A DNA stretch of 64,000 nucleotides from an uncultured Prevotella sp. (GCA_900553465.1 USDT01000008.1:1-64000); one strand, 5' to 3'. Positions 27,329-36,356 are shown, counted from the first letter of the stretch. Numbers and translations: made by a program. Notes: generated by a model from the sequence alone, not told the origin.

Positions 27329-28579
27329 ATGAATCTGCCTCTTTTCATATCACGACGCATATATTCCGCACAAGGAAACGACAGGCGCAAAGTCTCACGT
27401 CCTGCCATACGCATTGCCACAGCCGGTGTGGCAATCGGATTGGCTGTTATGATTGTGAGCGTGAGCGTAGTGTTTGGATTCAAGCATACCATACGCGACA
27501 AGATTGTGGGATTCGGAAGCCACATACAGGTGGCTGACTTCATGACACTGCAGACATCGGAGACGCAACCCATACAGATGGATGACTCCGTAATGAACAT
27601 TCTGAAGAAGCAGCCAGGCGTGAAACACGTGCAACGCTATGCCATGACACAGGGCATACTGAAGACCGACAATGATTTTCTGGGTGTGATGTTCAAGGGC
27701 GTAGGTCCGGAGTTTGACTCCACATTCATACATCAGCACATGCTTGAAGGCAGCATACCACATTTCTCAAACAAGAAAAGTCAGAACCGCATACTCATAT
27801 CCAAAGCTATGGCGGACAAACTCGGGCTGAAATGCGGTGAGAAGATATTTGCCTATTTCATCAATCAGGATGGCGTCAGAATGAGACGTTTCACCATCTC
27901 TGGAATATATCTTACCAATCTGTCACAATATGACAACACCATCTGTTTCACAGACCTATATACTACCGTGAAACTCAACGGTTGGGAAGAGAATGTGGCT
28001 ACAGGTGCCGAAATATCGGTAAACGACTTTGACCGCATGAAGGAAACGGAGGACGCAATCATTAAAAACGTAAACCGCACCACCGACAGCTACGGCCACA
28101 CCTATACATCAAAAAACATAAAGGAACTAAACCGCCAGATATTCTCCTGGCTTGAACTGCTCGACCTGAATGTCTGGATTATCCTTGCCATTATGACAGC
28201 CGTAGCCGGAGTGACCATGATTTCCGGTCTGCTCATCATCATTCTTGAGCGCACGTCAATGATAGGTGTACTCAAAGCTCTTGGAGCACGCAATAGGATG
28301 GTAAGACACACCTTCCTATGGTTTGCTGCATTCATTATAGGCAAAGGACTGATAATAGGCAACATACTCGGTATCGGAATTATTCTGCTTCAAGATCTTA
28401 CAGGATTTGCAAAACTTGATCCTGCCACATATTATGTAAGCACAGTTCCGACAGAGCTAAACCCACTTTTCATTCTTCTGCTCAACGCCATGACAATGCT
28501 GATTTGCATTTTTGTGCTGATAGCCCCGAGCTATCTCATTTCACACATACATCCGGCAAAGTCAATGCGTTACGAATAA
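27329..28579 (+). CDS. LolC/LolE-like FtsX-family ABC transporter permease
   Basis: 416 residues. An N-terminal membrane segment (about 30-52, ATAGVAIGLAVMIVSVSVVFGFK) is followed by a large periplasmic MacB-like domain to about 265. Three more membrane segments of the FtsX domain follow at about 275-300, 325-350 and 375-400. The start LPLFISRRIYSA and the early SRPAIRIATAGVAIGLAVM are typical of Bacteroidetes lipoprotein-releasing permeases. No ATPase gene is adjacent, so it presumably uses one encoded elsewhere. It is co-transcribed with the aminotransferase gene. Confidence 0.88.
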   Translation: MNLPLFISRRIYSAQGNDRRKVSRPAIRIATAGVAIGLAVMIVSVSVVFGFKHTIRDKIVGFGSHIQVADFMTLQTSETQPIQMDDSVMNILKKQPGVKHVQRYAMTQGILKTDNDFLGVMFKGVGPEFDSTFIHQHMLEGSIPHFSNKKSQNRILISKAMADKLGLKCGEKIFAYFINQDGVRMRRFTISGIYLTNLSQYDNTICFTDLYTTVKLNGWEENVATGAEISVNDFDRMKETEDAIIKNVNRTTDSYGHTYTSKNIKELNRQIFSWLELLDLNVWIILAIMTAVAGVTMISGLLIIILERTSMIGVLKALGARNRMVRHTFLWFAAFIIGKGLIIGNILGIGIILLQDLTGFAKLDPATYYVSTVPTELNPLFILLLNAMTMLICIFVLIAPSYLISHIHPAKSMRYE

Positions 28580-28602
28580 TTAGACGGCACTCCATACAAA
28601 AT

Positions 28603-28670
28603 CTGCACAAAACTTTTGGGGATGTGCAGATAAGATATTATCTTTGCACAAAAATCCGATTTTTGTGCAA
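28603..28670 (+). promoter_or_regulatory. Promoter of the acyl-CoA ligase pair with two 27-bp palindromic operator-like sites
   Basis: The -33 box TTTTG (28614-28618) and the -7 box TATCTTTG (28639-28646) are 20 bp apart. Site 1 is CTGCACA (28603-28609) paired with TGTGCAG (28623-28629). Site 2 is TTGCACAAAAATC (28644-28656), C, GATTTTTGTGCAA (28658-28670), a perfect 13-bp palindrome whose last A is the first base of the start codon. Both sites are 27 bp long, share GCACA-N13-TGTGC, and their centres are 41 bp apart. Site 1 covers the -33 box and site 2 the region from the -7 edge through the start codon. Confidence 0.7.
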
Positions 28671-30343
28671 TGGAACAAATACCAAGTTTCAACTCGTATA
28701 TTGAACAAAGCATAATAGACAACTGGGACAGAGATGCGCTGACCGACTATAAAGGTGCGACACTGCAATACCACGATGTGGCAAGAAAAATAGAAAAACT
28801 GCACATCATGTTTGAAAACAGCGGTGTACAGCGCGGAGACAAAATCGCTATGTGCGGACGCAACAGCAGCAACTGGGGGGTGGCGTTGCTTGCCACACTG
28901 ACATACGGAGCTGTTGCAGTACCTATACAGCATGAGTTCACACCTGACCAGATTTACAATATAGTAAACCACAGCGATGCCAAACTTCTTTTTGTAGGCG
29001 ACATTGTGGCTACCACCATTGATCCGGAAGAGATGCCTAATCTTGAAGGCATCATATATATTCCCGACTATTCGCTCGTAATCTCCAGGACAGAAAAACT
29101 GTCATATGCCAGAGAACACCTCAATGAGATGTTCGGAAAGAAATACCCCAAGTACTTCCGTAAGGAACATCTGCACTATTATAAAGAGCAGAGTCCAGAC
29201 GAATTGGCTATGATCAATTATACGAGTGGTACTACAGGATTTTCTAAAGGCGTTATGCTACCCTATCGTGCTATCTGGAGCAACCTTGACCATATTCTTT
29301 CAAAACTGAAGGACAAAGTGAGATCCGGTGGCAACATTGTGTGCACACTACCTATGGCACACATGTACGGACTGGCTGTCGAGTTTTTCTTCGGATTCCT
29401 CAACGGATGCCACCTATTCTTCCTTACACGTCTTCCATCTCCATCGCTGATTGCGGAGACTTTCGCAGAGATCAAACCGTCGATCATTGTAAGCGTACCA
29501 CTGGTTGCAGAGAAGATAATCAGAAAGAAAATACTGCCCGTTATACAGACCAACCGCATGCGTCTGCTTCTTAACATGCCTGTGATAAGCAAAAAGGTGA
29601 AACAGAAAATACGCGAGCAGGTACTTGAGGTATTTGGTGGCAAGGCCTACGAGATGGTTGTAGGAGGTGCACCTCTCAACCAGAGCATCGAAACATTCCT
29701 GCAAAGCATCGATTTCCCATTGACCATAGCATACGGCACTACAGAGACTGCACCACTCATCGCATTCTCTGACTACAGTGAATATCAATTGTATTCATGT
29801 GGAAAATTGGTAAATCACATGGAGATGAAGATAAACAGCAACGATTCGGAAAACATTCCAGGCGAACTGCTTGTCAAAGGTCCAAATGTTATGCTTGGCT
29901 ATTACAAAAATGAGGAAGCCACACGTGAGGTAATCGACGAAGACGGTTGGTTCCACACAGGTGACCTTGCCACAATAAGCAGTGACGGCCACATATATAT
30001 AAAAGGACGTATTAAAAATATGCTGCTCGGTGCAAACGGACAAAACGTATATCCGGAAGAGATTGAAGACAAGCTCAATTCCATGACAATGGTAAACGAA
30101 AGCCTTATTGTACAACATGGCAATCAGCTTGTCGGTCTGGTGTATCCGGATATGGAAGAAGCACAGGCTATGGGATTCAACGATGAGGATCTGATGAACA
30201 TCATGGAACAGAACAGACAGGAACTGAACATGCTGATGCCGCCGTTCTGCAAGATTTCAGAAATCAGAATCCATAACGAGGAATTCAAAAAGACACCGAA
30301 GAAAAGCATCAAACGCTATCTTTACAAGATACAGGACACATAA
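28670..30343 (+). CDS. AMP-dependent acyl-CoA synthetase/ligase (first of tandem pair)
   Basis: 557 residues, ANL superfamily. The AMP-binding P-loop is INYTSGTTGFSKGVM (about 182-196). Further motifs are the YGTTETAPLI substrate/adenine motif, the DGWFHTGDLATI motif with the conserved Asp, and KNMLLGANGQNVYPEEIEDKL at the hinge to the C-terminal domain, with the catalytic lysine region FKKTPKKSIKRYLY near the end. It probably activates a long- or medium-chain fatty acid. The start is supported by the matching N-terminus of its neighbour (EQSIIDNWD against EQSIIDNWN). Transcription starts from a promoter flanked by two operator-like palindromes. Confidence 0.92.
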   Translation: MEQIPSFNSYIEQSIIDNWDRDALTDYKGATLQYHDVARKIEKLHIMFENSGVQRGDKIAMCGRNSSNWGVALLATLTYGAVAVPIQHEFTPDQIYNIVNHSDAKLLFVGDIVATTIDPEEMPNLEGIIYIPDYSLVISRTEKLSYAREHLNEMFGKKYPKYFRKEHLHYYKEQSPDELAMINYTSGTTGFSKGVMLPYRAIWSNLDHILSKLKDKVRSGGNIVCTLPMAHMYGLAVEFFFGFLNGCHLFFLTRLPSPSLIAETFAEIKPSIIVSVPLVAEKIIRKKILPVIQTNRMRLLLNMPVISKKVKQKIREQVLEVFGGKAYEMVVGGAPLNQSIETFLQSIDFPLTIAYGTTETAPLIAFSDYSEYQLYSCGKLVNHMEMKINSNDSENIPGELLVKGPNVMLGYYKNEEATREVIDEDGWFHTGDLATISSDGHIYIKGRIKNMLLGANGQNVYPEEIEDKLNSMTMVNESLIVQHGNQLVGLVYPDMEEAQAMGFNDEDLMNIMEQNRQELNMLMPPFCKISEIRIHNEEFKKTPKKSIKRYLYKIQDT

Positions 30344-30388
30344 CAAATACAACAATTGCATTTGTTCTAAACTATAAAAAGACACAAT

Positions 30389-32050
30389 ATGGAAACACCC
30401 TGCTTCAATCTGCTTATAGAACAAAGCATTATCGACAACTGGAACCTTGACGCTCTTACTGACTATAAAGGTTCTACATTACAGACACATGATGTGGCAA
30501 GAAAGATAGAAAAGCTCCATATCATGTTTGAAAACAGCGGAGTTGAGAAAGGAGACAAGATTGCTTTGTGCGGAAGAAACAGCGCGCATTGGGCAGTTGC
30601 CTTTCTTGCAACACTCACATACGGTGCAATCGCCGTTCCTATATTACACGAATTCACTGCTGAACAGATACACAACATCGTAAATCACAGCGAAGCCAAA
30701 CTGCTGTTTGTCGGCGATGTTGTGGCTACCGTTATTGATGCCACAAAGATGCCTGGCCTTGAAGGCATAATCTTCATACCAGATTATTCATTGGTTGTCT
30801 CAAGAACAGACAAGCTGACATATGCCCGTGAGCATCTGAACGAAATGTTCGGAAAGAAATATCCTAAATATTTCCGTAAGGAACATGTCCACTATTACAA
30901 AGAACAGAGTCCTGACGAACTTGCTGTCATAAACTATACAAGTGGCACAACAGGCTTTTCAAAGGGAGTAATGATTCCTTATCGCGCCATGTGGAGCAAC
31001 TATGACTTTGCAGAACAGGTGCTTGGCAAAAATCTGAAAAAAGGTGATAATGTGATAAGCATATTACCTATGGCACATATGTACGGTATGGCCTTTGAAT
31101 TCATATTCGAATTTCTGCATGGTTGCCACATATATTATCTGACACGTGTACCTAGTCCTGCAATAATAGCACAGGCTTTTACAGACATTAAACCTGCCAT
31201 AATCATTGCCGTACCGCTTATAATCGAAAAGATTATACGCAAAAAGGTGTTCCCAAAAATACAGAACAACCGTATGCGCATACTGCTCAATATGCCTTAT
31301 GTAAGCAAAAAGGTGAACCAGAAGATATGCGAACAGGTTACAAATGCATTTGGTGGCAACTTCTATGAAATAATAATCGGAGGAGCAGCTTTCAACCAGG
31401 AGGTGGAATCATTCCTGAAAAAAATAGATTTCCCATACACCGTCGGATATGGCTCTACAGAATGTGCACCTATAATATGTTATTCAGATTATAAGACATT
31501 TGTGCCCGGTTCGTGTGGCCGTGCAGTTGTTCACATGGAAGTGAAAATTGACAGTCCTGATCCGGAAAACATTCCAGGAGAGATTCTGGCGAGAGGCATG
31601 AACGTCATGATTGGCTATTATAAAAACGAGGAAGCCACAAGAGAAACCATTGATAAAGACGGATGGTATCATACAGGCGACCTTGGTACTATGGACGCAC
31701 AGGGCAATGTATTCATAAAAGGACGTTCAAAAAATATGCTTCTTGGCGCAAACGGACAAAACATTTTCCCTGAAGAAATTGAAGACAAACTCAATTCAAT
31801 GACAATGGTTAACGAAAGTCTTGTCATCCAGAAAGGTGAAACCCTTATAGGTCTTGTCTATCCAGATTATGACGAAGCACAGGCAATGGGACTGTCCGAA
31901 GAGGATCTTGAACAAATAATGGAACAGAACCGTCAAAGCCTCAACGAGACATTACCGGCATATTGCCGGCTTTCCTCAATAAGACTTCATCCTGAAGAAT
32001 TTGAGAAGACCCCCAAAAAGAGTATTAAAAGATATCTTTACATAGAATAA
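30389..32050 (+). CDS. AMP-dependent acyl-CoA synthetase/ligase (second of tandem pair)
   Basis: 553 residues, a close paralogue of the gene 45 bases upstream, collinear from the first to the last residue. The P-loop INYTSGTTGFSKGVM and the KNMLLGANGQNIFPEEIEDKL hinge are retained. YGSTECAPII replaces YGTTETAPLI, and the stretch after the P-loop (about 200-270) differs most, which may mean different substrate chain preference (inference). No promoter is seen in the short gap, so it is probably co-transcribed with the first copy. A bidirectional hairpin terminator starts directly after the stop codon. Confidence 0.92.
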   Translation: METPCFNLLIEQSIIDNWNLDALTDYKGSTLQTHDVARKIEKLHIMFENSGVEKGDKIALCGRNSAHWAVAFLATLTYGAIAVPILHEFTAEQIHNIVNHSEAKLLFVGDVVATVIDATKMPGLEGIIFIPDYSLVVSRTDKLTYAREHLNEMFGKKYPKYFRKEHVHYYKEQSPDELAVINYTSGTTGFSKGVMIPYRAMWSNYDFAEQVLGKNLKKGDNVISILPMAHMYGMAFEFIFEFLHGCHIYYLTRVPSPAIIAQAFTDIKPAIIIAVPLIIEKIIRKKVFPKIQNNRMRILLNMPYVSKKVNQKICEQVTNAFGGNFYEIIIGGAAFNQEVESFLKKIDFPYTVGYGSTECAPIICYSDYKTFVPGSCGRAVVHMEVKIDSPDPENIPGEILARGMNVMIGYYKNEEATRETIDKDGWYHTGDLGTMDAQGNVFIKGRSKNMLLGANGQNIFPEEIEDKLNSMTMVNESLVIQKGETLIGLVYPDYDEAQAMGLSEEDLEQIMEQNRQSLNETLPAYCRLSSIRLHPEEFEKTPKKSIKRYLYIE

Positions 32051-32081
32051 GGGCAATGCCGGAATCATCCCGGCATTGCCC
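32051..32081. terminator. Bidirectional terminator overlapping the end of the Crp/Fnr gene
   Basis: GGGCAATGCCGG (32051-32062) and CCGGCATTGCCC (32070-32081) form a 12-bp stem. It begins right after the ligase stop, and the convergent Crp/Fnr gene uses one arm and part of the loop as its last codons and stop (TGA at 32067-32065). Confidence 0.85.
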
Positions 32082-32655
32082 TTACTCTTGATAGTGTTTC
32101 CGGTGTCATCTGCAAATAACTTGCAATATAAACCAAAGGTGCACGCAAAACAACCTGCGGCATAAGCTTACACATCCGCTTATATCTGTTCTGAGCTGTT
32201 TCAAAACGCACCAGATCGGCATGCACCTGCGATATTATAAGGCTTTCTTCAAGTATTTTTCTATACAACAGCTGTATATTCACATTGTGCAGTGCCACAC
32301 GCTCCAAATCCGTTTTAGGCAAAGCAAATACAACTGTAGCCTCAAGTGCTTCAACCTGTATTTGGGAAGGCTCCTCCTTGAAAAGGCTTTCTATACACAT
32401 AAAAATTGTATGATCCTCTCCCAAGTGCTCCGTAACCTCCTTATCATATTTATAATAATACTGTCTTATCAGACCTTTATCAATATAATAAATGTTACGG
32501 CATATCTCTCCACTTTTGAGTATTGTCTCGCCCTTACGAAACTTCATCGGCTTCAGAATACTCTCAAGAAGATCAAGCTCATCATGAGTCATCGTGCTGT
32601 ATTTACGCGCCAACTCACGTGCGACATCCCGCTTTGAACTGACAGGTTCTTTCAT
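32065..32655 (-). CDS. Crp/Fnr family transcriptional regulator
   Basis: 196 residues. A cyclic-nucleotide-binding-like beta-roll lies at about 30-120 (KFRKGETILKSGEICRNIYYIDKGLIRQYY is typical) and a C-terminal helix-turn-helix at about 165-192 (APLVYIASYLQMTPETLSRVR). It lacks the iron-sulfur cysteines of FNR. It belongs to the Bacteroidetes group of short Crp/Fnr regulators with unknown effectors. The final residues (AMPG) are encoded in the arm of a terminator hairpin shared with the convergent acyl-CoA ligase operon. Control of that operon is possible but unproven. Confidence 0.88.
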   Translation of the reverse strand: MKEPVSSKRDVARELARKYSTMTHDELDLLESILKPMKFRKGETILKSGEICRNIYYIDKGLIRQYYYKYDKEVTEHLGEDHTIFMCIESLFKEEPSQIQVEALEATVVFALPKTDLERVALHNVNIQLLYRKILEESLIISQVHADLVRFETAQNRYKRMCKLMPQVVLRAPLVYIASYLQMTPETLSRVRAMPG

Positions 32656-32693
32656 TTCAGACTCGTTTTATTTGTATATTATATTTTTATGTA

Positions 32694-34478
32694 TCAGTCC
32701 AGTTTGAGCACCGCAAGGAATGCTTTCTGTGGAACCTCAACATTACCAATCTGCTTCATACGTTTCTTGCCTCGTTTCTGCTTTTCAAGCAGTTTACGCT
32801 TACGGCTTACGTCACCACCATAACATTTTGCTGTAACGTCTTTACGTACACACTTTATTGTCTCTCGCGCAACAATCTTCGATCCTATCGCAGCCTGTAT
32901 GGCAATATCAAATTGCTGGCGCGGGATGAGATCCTTGAGTTTCTCGCACATTCTACGTCCCAACACCACGGCATTGTCCTGATGTGCAAGAGCCGACAGA
33001 GCGTCCACAGGCTCTCCATTGAGCAGTATGTCAAGTTTGGCCAGACGTGAAGGACGGAAACCATCCACATGATAGTCAAACGAAGCATATCCCTTACTTA
33101 TCGACTTCAGCTTGTCATAAAAGTCGATAACAATCTCAGCCAATGGCAACATGAAATGAAGTTCCACTCTGTTTCCACTGACAAACTCCTGCTTTATAAG
33201 CTCGCCACGCTTGTCAAGACACAGCGTCATTATCGGACCGATATAATTTGCCGTAGTGATAATGCTTGCCTTGATATATGGTTCCTCTATATGATCAATC
33301 ATTGTAGGATCCGGCAGACCTGACGGATTGTGTACTTCCTTGACATTTCCCTGCTTGTCATAAACCATGTATGATACGTTCGGCACTGTCGTAATGACAT
33401 CCATGTTGAACTCTCGGTCCAGTCTTTCCTGTACAATCTCCATATGAAGCAATCCGAGGAAACCACATCTGAAGCCGAAGCCTAGAGCTACTGAAGATTC
33501 GGGTGAGAATGTCAACGATGCGTCATTGAGCTGAAGTTTTTCCAACGAAGAGCGCAGATTCTCATAATCCACAGGATCTATAGGATAAACTCCGGCAAAA
33601 ACCATCGGCTTCACTTCCTGGAATCCGGATATAGCCTCCGAACATGGTCTTTCTACATGAGTGATTGTGTCTCCCACCTTCACCTCTTTAGCATCCTTGA
33701 TACCGCTGATAATGTATCCTACCTCGCCAGTATTCAGTACGTTGCGTGGCACCATGTCCATTTTAAGTACACCGACCTCATCGGCATCATATTCCATTCC
33801 GGTGTTGAAAAACTTCACCTTATCACCTTTTCTTATACTTCCGTTCTCTATTTTGAAGTAAGCGATAATGCCTCTGAAAGAGTTGAACACAGAATCGAAG
33901 ATAAGAGCCTGAAGCGGAGCATCGCTGTCTCCCGTCGGATGCGGAATGCGTGTAACGACAGCCTGAAGAATCTCGTCAACACCTTCGCCTGTTTTTCCAG
34001 AAGCACGTATAATGTCCGAACGGTCACAACCGATAAGCTCTATTATCTCATCTTCAACCTCATCCGGCATTGCACTCGGCATATCTATTTTGTTGATAAC
34101 AGGAATTATCTCAAGGTTATGGTCTATCGCCATATACAGATTTGAGATAGTCTGAGCCTGAACACCCTGTGTGGCATCCACAACAAGCAGGGCACCCTCA
34201 CATGCGGCAATACTTCGTGACACCTCATAAGAAAAGTCCACGTGTCCCGGAGTGTCGATAAGATTAAGAATATATTTCTCACCTTCATACACATACTCCA
34301 TCTGTATAGCGTGGCTTTTTATCGTTATACCACGTTCTTTTTCCAGATCCATGTCGTCGAGCATCTGTCCTTCGGTAATCTTAATCGTATCAGTATGTTC
34401 GAGCAGACGGTCCGCCAGAGTTGACTTACCATGATCTATATGAGCAATTATGCAGAAGTTTCTTATATTCTTCATCAA
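32694..34478 (-). CDS. lepA: Elongation factor 4 (LepA)
   Basis: 594 residues. The G domain carries the P-loop AHIDHGKST, the DTPGHVDF switch, and the NKIDMPSA guanine-binding motif. Domain II, EF-G-like domains and the LepA-specific C-terminal domain follow (SYASFDY-type region [58 protein letters not shown]). It is a ribosome-associated GTPase, reported to act in translation fidelity and 30S biogenesis. The upstream DNA contains a leader hairpin (34515-34546) and a 66/67-bp tandem repeat. Confidence 0.97.
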   Translation of the reverse strand: MMKNIRNFCIIAHIDHGKSTLADRLLEHTDTIKITEGQMLDDMDLEKERGITIKSHAIQMEYVYEGEKYILNLIDTPGHVDFSYEVSRSIAACEGALLVVDATQGVQAQTISNLYMAIDHNLEIIPVINKIDMPSAMPDEVEDEIIELIGCDRSDIIRASGKTGEGVDEILQAVVTRIPHPTGDSDAPLQALIFDSVFNSFRGIIAYFKIENGSIRKGDKVKFFNTGMEYDADEVGVLKMDMVPRNVLNTGEVGYIISGIKDAKEVKVGDTITHVERPCSEAISGFQEVKPMVFAGVYPIDPVDYENLRSSLEKLQLNDASLTFSPESSVALGFGFRCGFLGLLHMEIVQERLDREFNMDVITTVPNVSYMVYDKQGNVKEVHNPSGLPDPTMIDHIEEPYIKASIITTANYIGPIMTLCLDKRGELIKQEFVSGNRVELHFMLPLAEIVIDFYDKLKSISKGYASFDYHVDGFRPSRLAKLDILLNGEPVDALSALAHQDNAVVLGRRMCEKLKDLIPRQQFDIAIQAAIGSKIVARETIKCVRKDVTAKCYGGDVSRKRKLLEKQKRGKKRMKQIGNVEVPQKAFLAVLKLD

Positions 34479-34514
34479 TATCTATCGGTTTAATAAGTTT
34501 TGAAAAACAACATG

Positions 34515-34546
34515 CCGGCCAAAAAAGACGCTTCGTATTTGACCGG
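34515..34546 (-). promoter_or_regulatory. Possible hairpin in the lepA leader
   Basis: CCGGCCAAA (34515-34523) and TTTGACCGG (34538-34546) pair at 8 of 9 positions, with a wobble at the ninth in the minus-strand RNA. It lies 37 bases above the lepA start codon. Its role is unknown. Confidence 0.35.
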
Positions 34547-34616
34547 ATTCCATTTTATGTTCCCTGTAAAGAATCACGCACCGGAATAAAACGACAATAG
34601 GCTTTCCGTTTTCCTT

Positions 34617-34778
34617 GTGCGGTTAATCTTATGCAAAGATGATGCAAACGAGCGGAATAAGAACTTGTTCTTGAATTCCCGAGTGCAGTTAATCTTATGC
34701 AAAGATGATACAAACGAGCGGAATAAGAACTTGTTCTTAGAATTCCCGAGTGCAGTTAATCTTATGCAAAGATAGTGT
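34617..34778. repeat. Tandem 66/67-bp repeat with promoter-like boxes
   Basis: Unit 1 is 34617-34682 (66 bp), unit 2 is 34683-34749 (67 bp, one extra A), and a third partial unit starts at 34750. Each unit contains TTAATCTTATGCAAAGAT and the palindrome AAGAAC-TT-GTTCTT. On the minus strand GCAAAGAT reads as ATCTTTGC, like the -7 box of Bacteroidetes promoters; in the third unit it is the full TATCTTTG, inverted relative to the real -7 box of the next gene. The open frame across the repeat (34574-34810, minus) only reflects its periodicity and is not called as a gene. Confidence 0.8.
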
Positions 34779-34797
34779 AAAATTCTGGAATTTAAAC

Positions 34798-34805
34798 TAT
34801 CTTTG
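34798..34805 (+). promoter_or_regulatory. -7 box of the small lipoprotein gene
   Basis: TATCTTTG lies 18 bases before the ATG at 34824. With GCAAAGATAG at 34768-34777 it forms a 10-bp inverted repeat. Confidence 0.65.
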
Positions 34806-34823
34806 CACAAAATATTAATACAG

Positions 34824-35222
34824 ATGAGAAAGACTATATTTTCCGCACTTGCCGTTATATTGCTAGCCTCATGTCACGAGAACATAGAGGAACGGGCACA
34901 ACGCGAGGCACGCGAGTTCACCGAACGATTCTGCCCCACCCCGGTGGTTAACTACACACGCACGGACAGCGTCACATTCGACATGAAATCCAGAACGTAT
35001 ACCTACTATTGCTCCGTCACAGACATCATGGACAATCCTGACATTATAAGTCAGAATAAGGACAACATAAAGAACGGACTGCTTGAAAGTATCATTGGCA
35101 ACACCCAGATAAAAGTATACAAAGACGCCGGATTCAACTTCGCATACATACTGCACTCAGCAAAAAAGCCAGGCAAAGTGCTTTTCAGCGTAAAATATAC
35201 ACCCAAAGAATACGAAAGATAA
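34824..35222 (+). CDS. Small lipoprotein of unknown function
   Basis: 132 residues from the ATG at 34824. An in-frame TTG at 34803 lies inside the promoter -7 box, so it cannot be the start. The signal peptide MRKTIFSALAVILLASC has a clear lipobox (LASC, Cys17). The mature part starts with charged residues (HENIEERAQREAREFTERFCP) and contains no motif I know. It is a monocistronic unit with its own promoter and a 15-bp terminator. It is probably anchored in the outer membrane. Confidence 0.75.
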   Translation: MRKTIFSALAVILLASCHENIEERAQREAREFTERFCPTPVVNYTRTDSVTFDMKSRTYTYYCSVTDIMDNPDIISQNKDNIKNGLLESIIGNTQIKVYKDAGFNFAYILHSAKKPGKVLFSVKYTPKEYER

Positions 35223-35238
35223 AAACAATATGAACGAA

Positions 35239-35278
35239 AAGTCCGGCATGATATAAATCATAATCATGCCGGACTTTT
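35239..35278. terminator. Strong hairpin terminator between convergent genes
   Basis: AAAGTCCGGCATGAT (35239-35253) and ATCATGCCGGACTTT (35264-35278) pair perfectly over 15 bp, followed by TCTT on the plus strand. It can serve both the lipoprotein gene and the TSCPD gene. Confidence 0.85.
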
Positions 35279-35293
35279 CTTATATACGTGTAT

Positions 35294-35545
35294 TCAGAAT
35301 CCCATCTCACCCAAAGCACGGGCCAGCTGGTCTGGACAACTTGTCATCTTGCTTCCACATGTTATTCCACCGAGCAGAGCCTTCACTTCCGCCGCCTTAT
35401 GGCCTTTGGCAAGTGCGCATATACCTTTCAGGTTGCCGTTACAGCCACCGGTAAAATGCAGGTCGGTTATTATTCCATCCTCATTCACCTCAATGTCAAT
35501 CATCTGACTGCACGTACCTTTAGTCTTATAGCAATAATGTGTCAT
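35294..35545 (-). CDS. TSCPD domain protein (TIGR03905 family)
   Basis: 83 residues from the ATG at 35545; the longer frame would include 18 residues from the terminator hairpin upstream. The family signature TSCPDQLARAL sits near the C-terminus, with other cysteines in KTKGTCSQMID, TGGCNGNLKGICALAKG and GGITCGSK. The TSCPD domain also forms the C-terminal cysteine module of some class II ribonucleotide reductases, so a redox or metal role is possible. The stand-alone protein is uncharacterised. Confidence 0.85.
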   Translation of the reverse strand: MTHYCYKTKGTCSQMIDIEVNEDGIITDLHFTGGCNGNLKGICALAKGHKAAEVKALLGGITCGSKMTSCPDQLARALGEMGF

Positions 35546-35565
35546 TTTATTATTGTAAAAAATAA

Positions 35566-35592
35566 GGAGCCGTACGCATATACGCCGGCTCC
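35566..35592 (-). terminator. Terminator after yebC
   Basis: GGAGCCG (35566-35572) pairs with CGGCTCC (35586-35592). On the minus strand a T-rich tract (TTATTTTTT) follows, so it ends the yebC transcript before the TSCPD gene. Confidence 0.65.
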
Positions 35593-35618
35593 ATTGCATA
35601 TCCTATAATAAGTGTATA

Positions 35619-36356
35619 TTACTCAGCCGGTTCTGCAGGCTTCATGTTTGTATAAACATTCTGCACGTCGTCGAATTCCTCAAGGCGCTCCACCATCTTG
35701 TCAATAGTAGCACGTGCGTCACCGTCGAGATCCTTCAGGTCGTTCGGGATGTATGTGAACTCACCACCTATATCCTCAAATCCTTTTTCCTCAAGGAATT
35801 TGTGTATCATTGCGTAGCTCTTCGGATCACCATAGATAGTGATTGTTCCTTCTTCCTCATCTTCGTCGTACTCGTCCTCAACGTTGAGATCGATAAGTTC
35901 AAGAATCAGATCATCCATGTCAAGACCGTCTTTCTTCTTGAATGTGAACACACACTTATGGTCGAAAAGGAATGAGAGCGAACCTGTTGTTCCGAGAGTT
36001 CCGTTGAACTTGTTGAACACCGAACGCACATCGCCCACAGTACGTGTAGTGTTGTCCGTAAGCGTATCAACAAATATGGCGATTCCGTGAGGACCGTATC
36101 CTTCGTATGTCACTTCCTTGTAATCGCTCTGATCCTTACCCAGTGCATTCTTGATTGCGCGTTCGATGTTGTCCTTCGGCATGTTCTCACGCTTACAGGT
36201 AGCGATGACCGAACGCAGTGCCGGGTTGTTCTCAGGTTCCGGACCACCGGCCTTCACGGCGATGGCAATCTGCTTGCCCAGTCGGGTAAAGGTCTTGGCC
36301 ATGTGTCCCCAACGTTTCAGTTTCGTAGCTTTACGATATTCAAATGCTCTTCCCAT
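35619..36356 (-). CDS. yebC: YebC/PmpR family protein
   Basis: 245 residues, the family length. The start MGRAFEYRKATKLKRWGHMAKTFTRLGKQIAIAVKAGG and the segments NPALRSVIATCKRENMPKDNIERAI and YEGYGPHGIAIFVDTLTDNTTRTVGDVR are diagnostic. YebC-type proteins were described as DNA-binding regulators and more recently as translation factors that relieve ribosome stalling. The acidic stretch EDEYDEDEEEGTITIYGDP is normal for this family in Bacteroidetes. It lies downstream of pheT on the same strand. Confidence 0.95.
   Translation of the reverse strand: MGRAFEYRKATKLKRWGHMAKTFTRLGKQIAIAVKAGGPEPENNPALRSVIATCKRENMPKDNIERAIKNALGKDQSDYKEVTYEGYGPHGIAIFVDTLTDNTTRTVGDVRSVFNKFNGTLGTTGSLSFLFDHKCVFTFKKKDGLDMDDLILELIDLNVEDEYDEDEEEGTITIYGDPKSYAMIHKFLEEKGFEDIGGEFTYIPNDLKDLDGDARATIDKMVERLEEFDDVQNVYTNMKPAEPAE

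Noticed and set aside
34574..34810. 78-codon minus-strand frame with internal repeats
   Set aside because: The repeated peptide is produced by the tandem 66/67-bp DNA repeat. It has no independent coding evidence.
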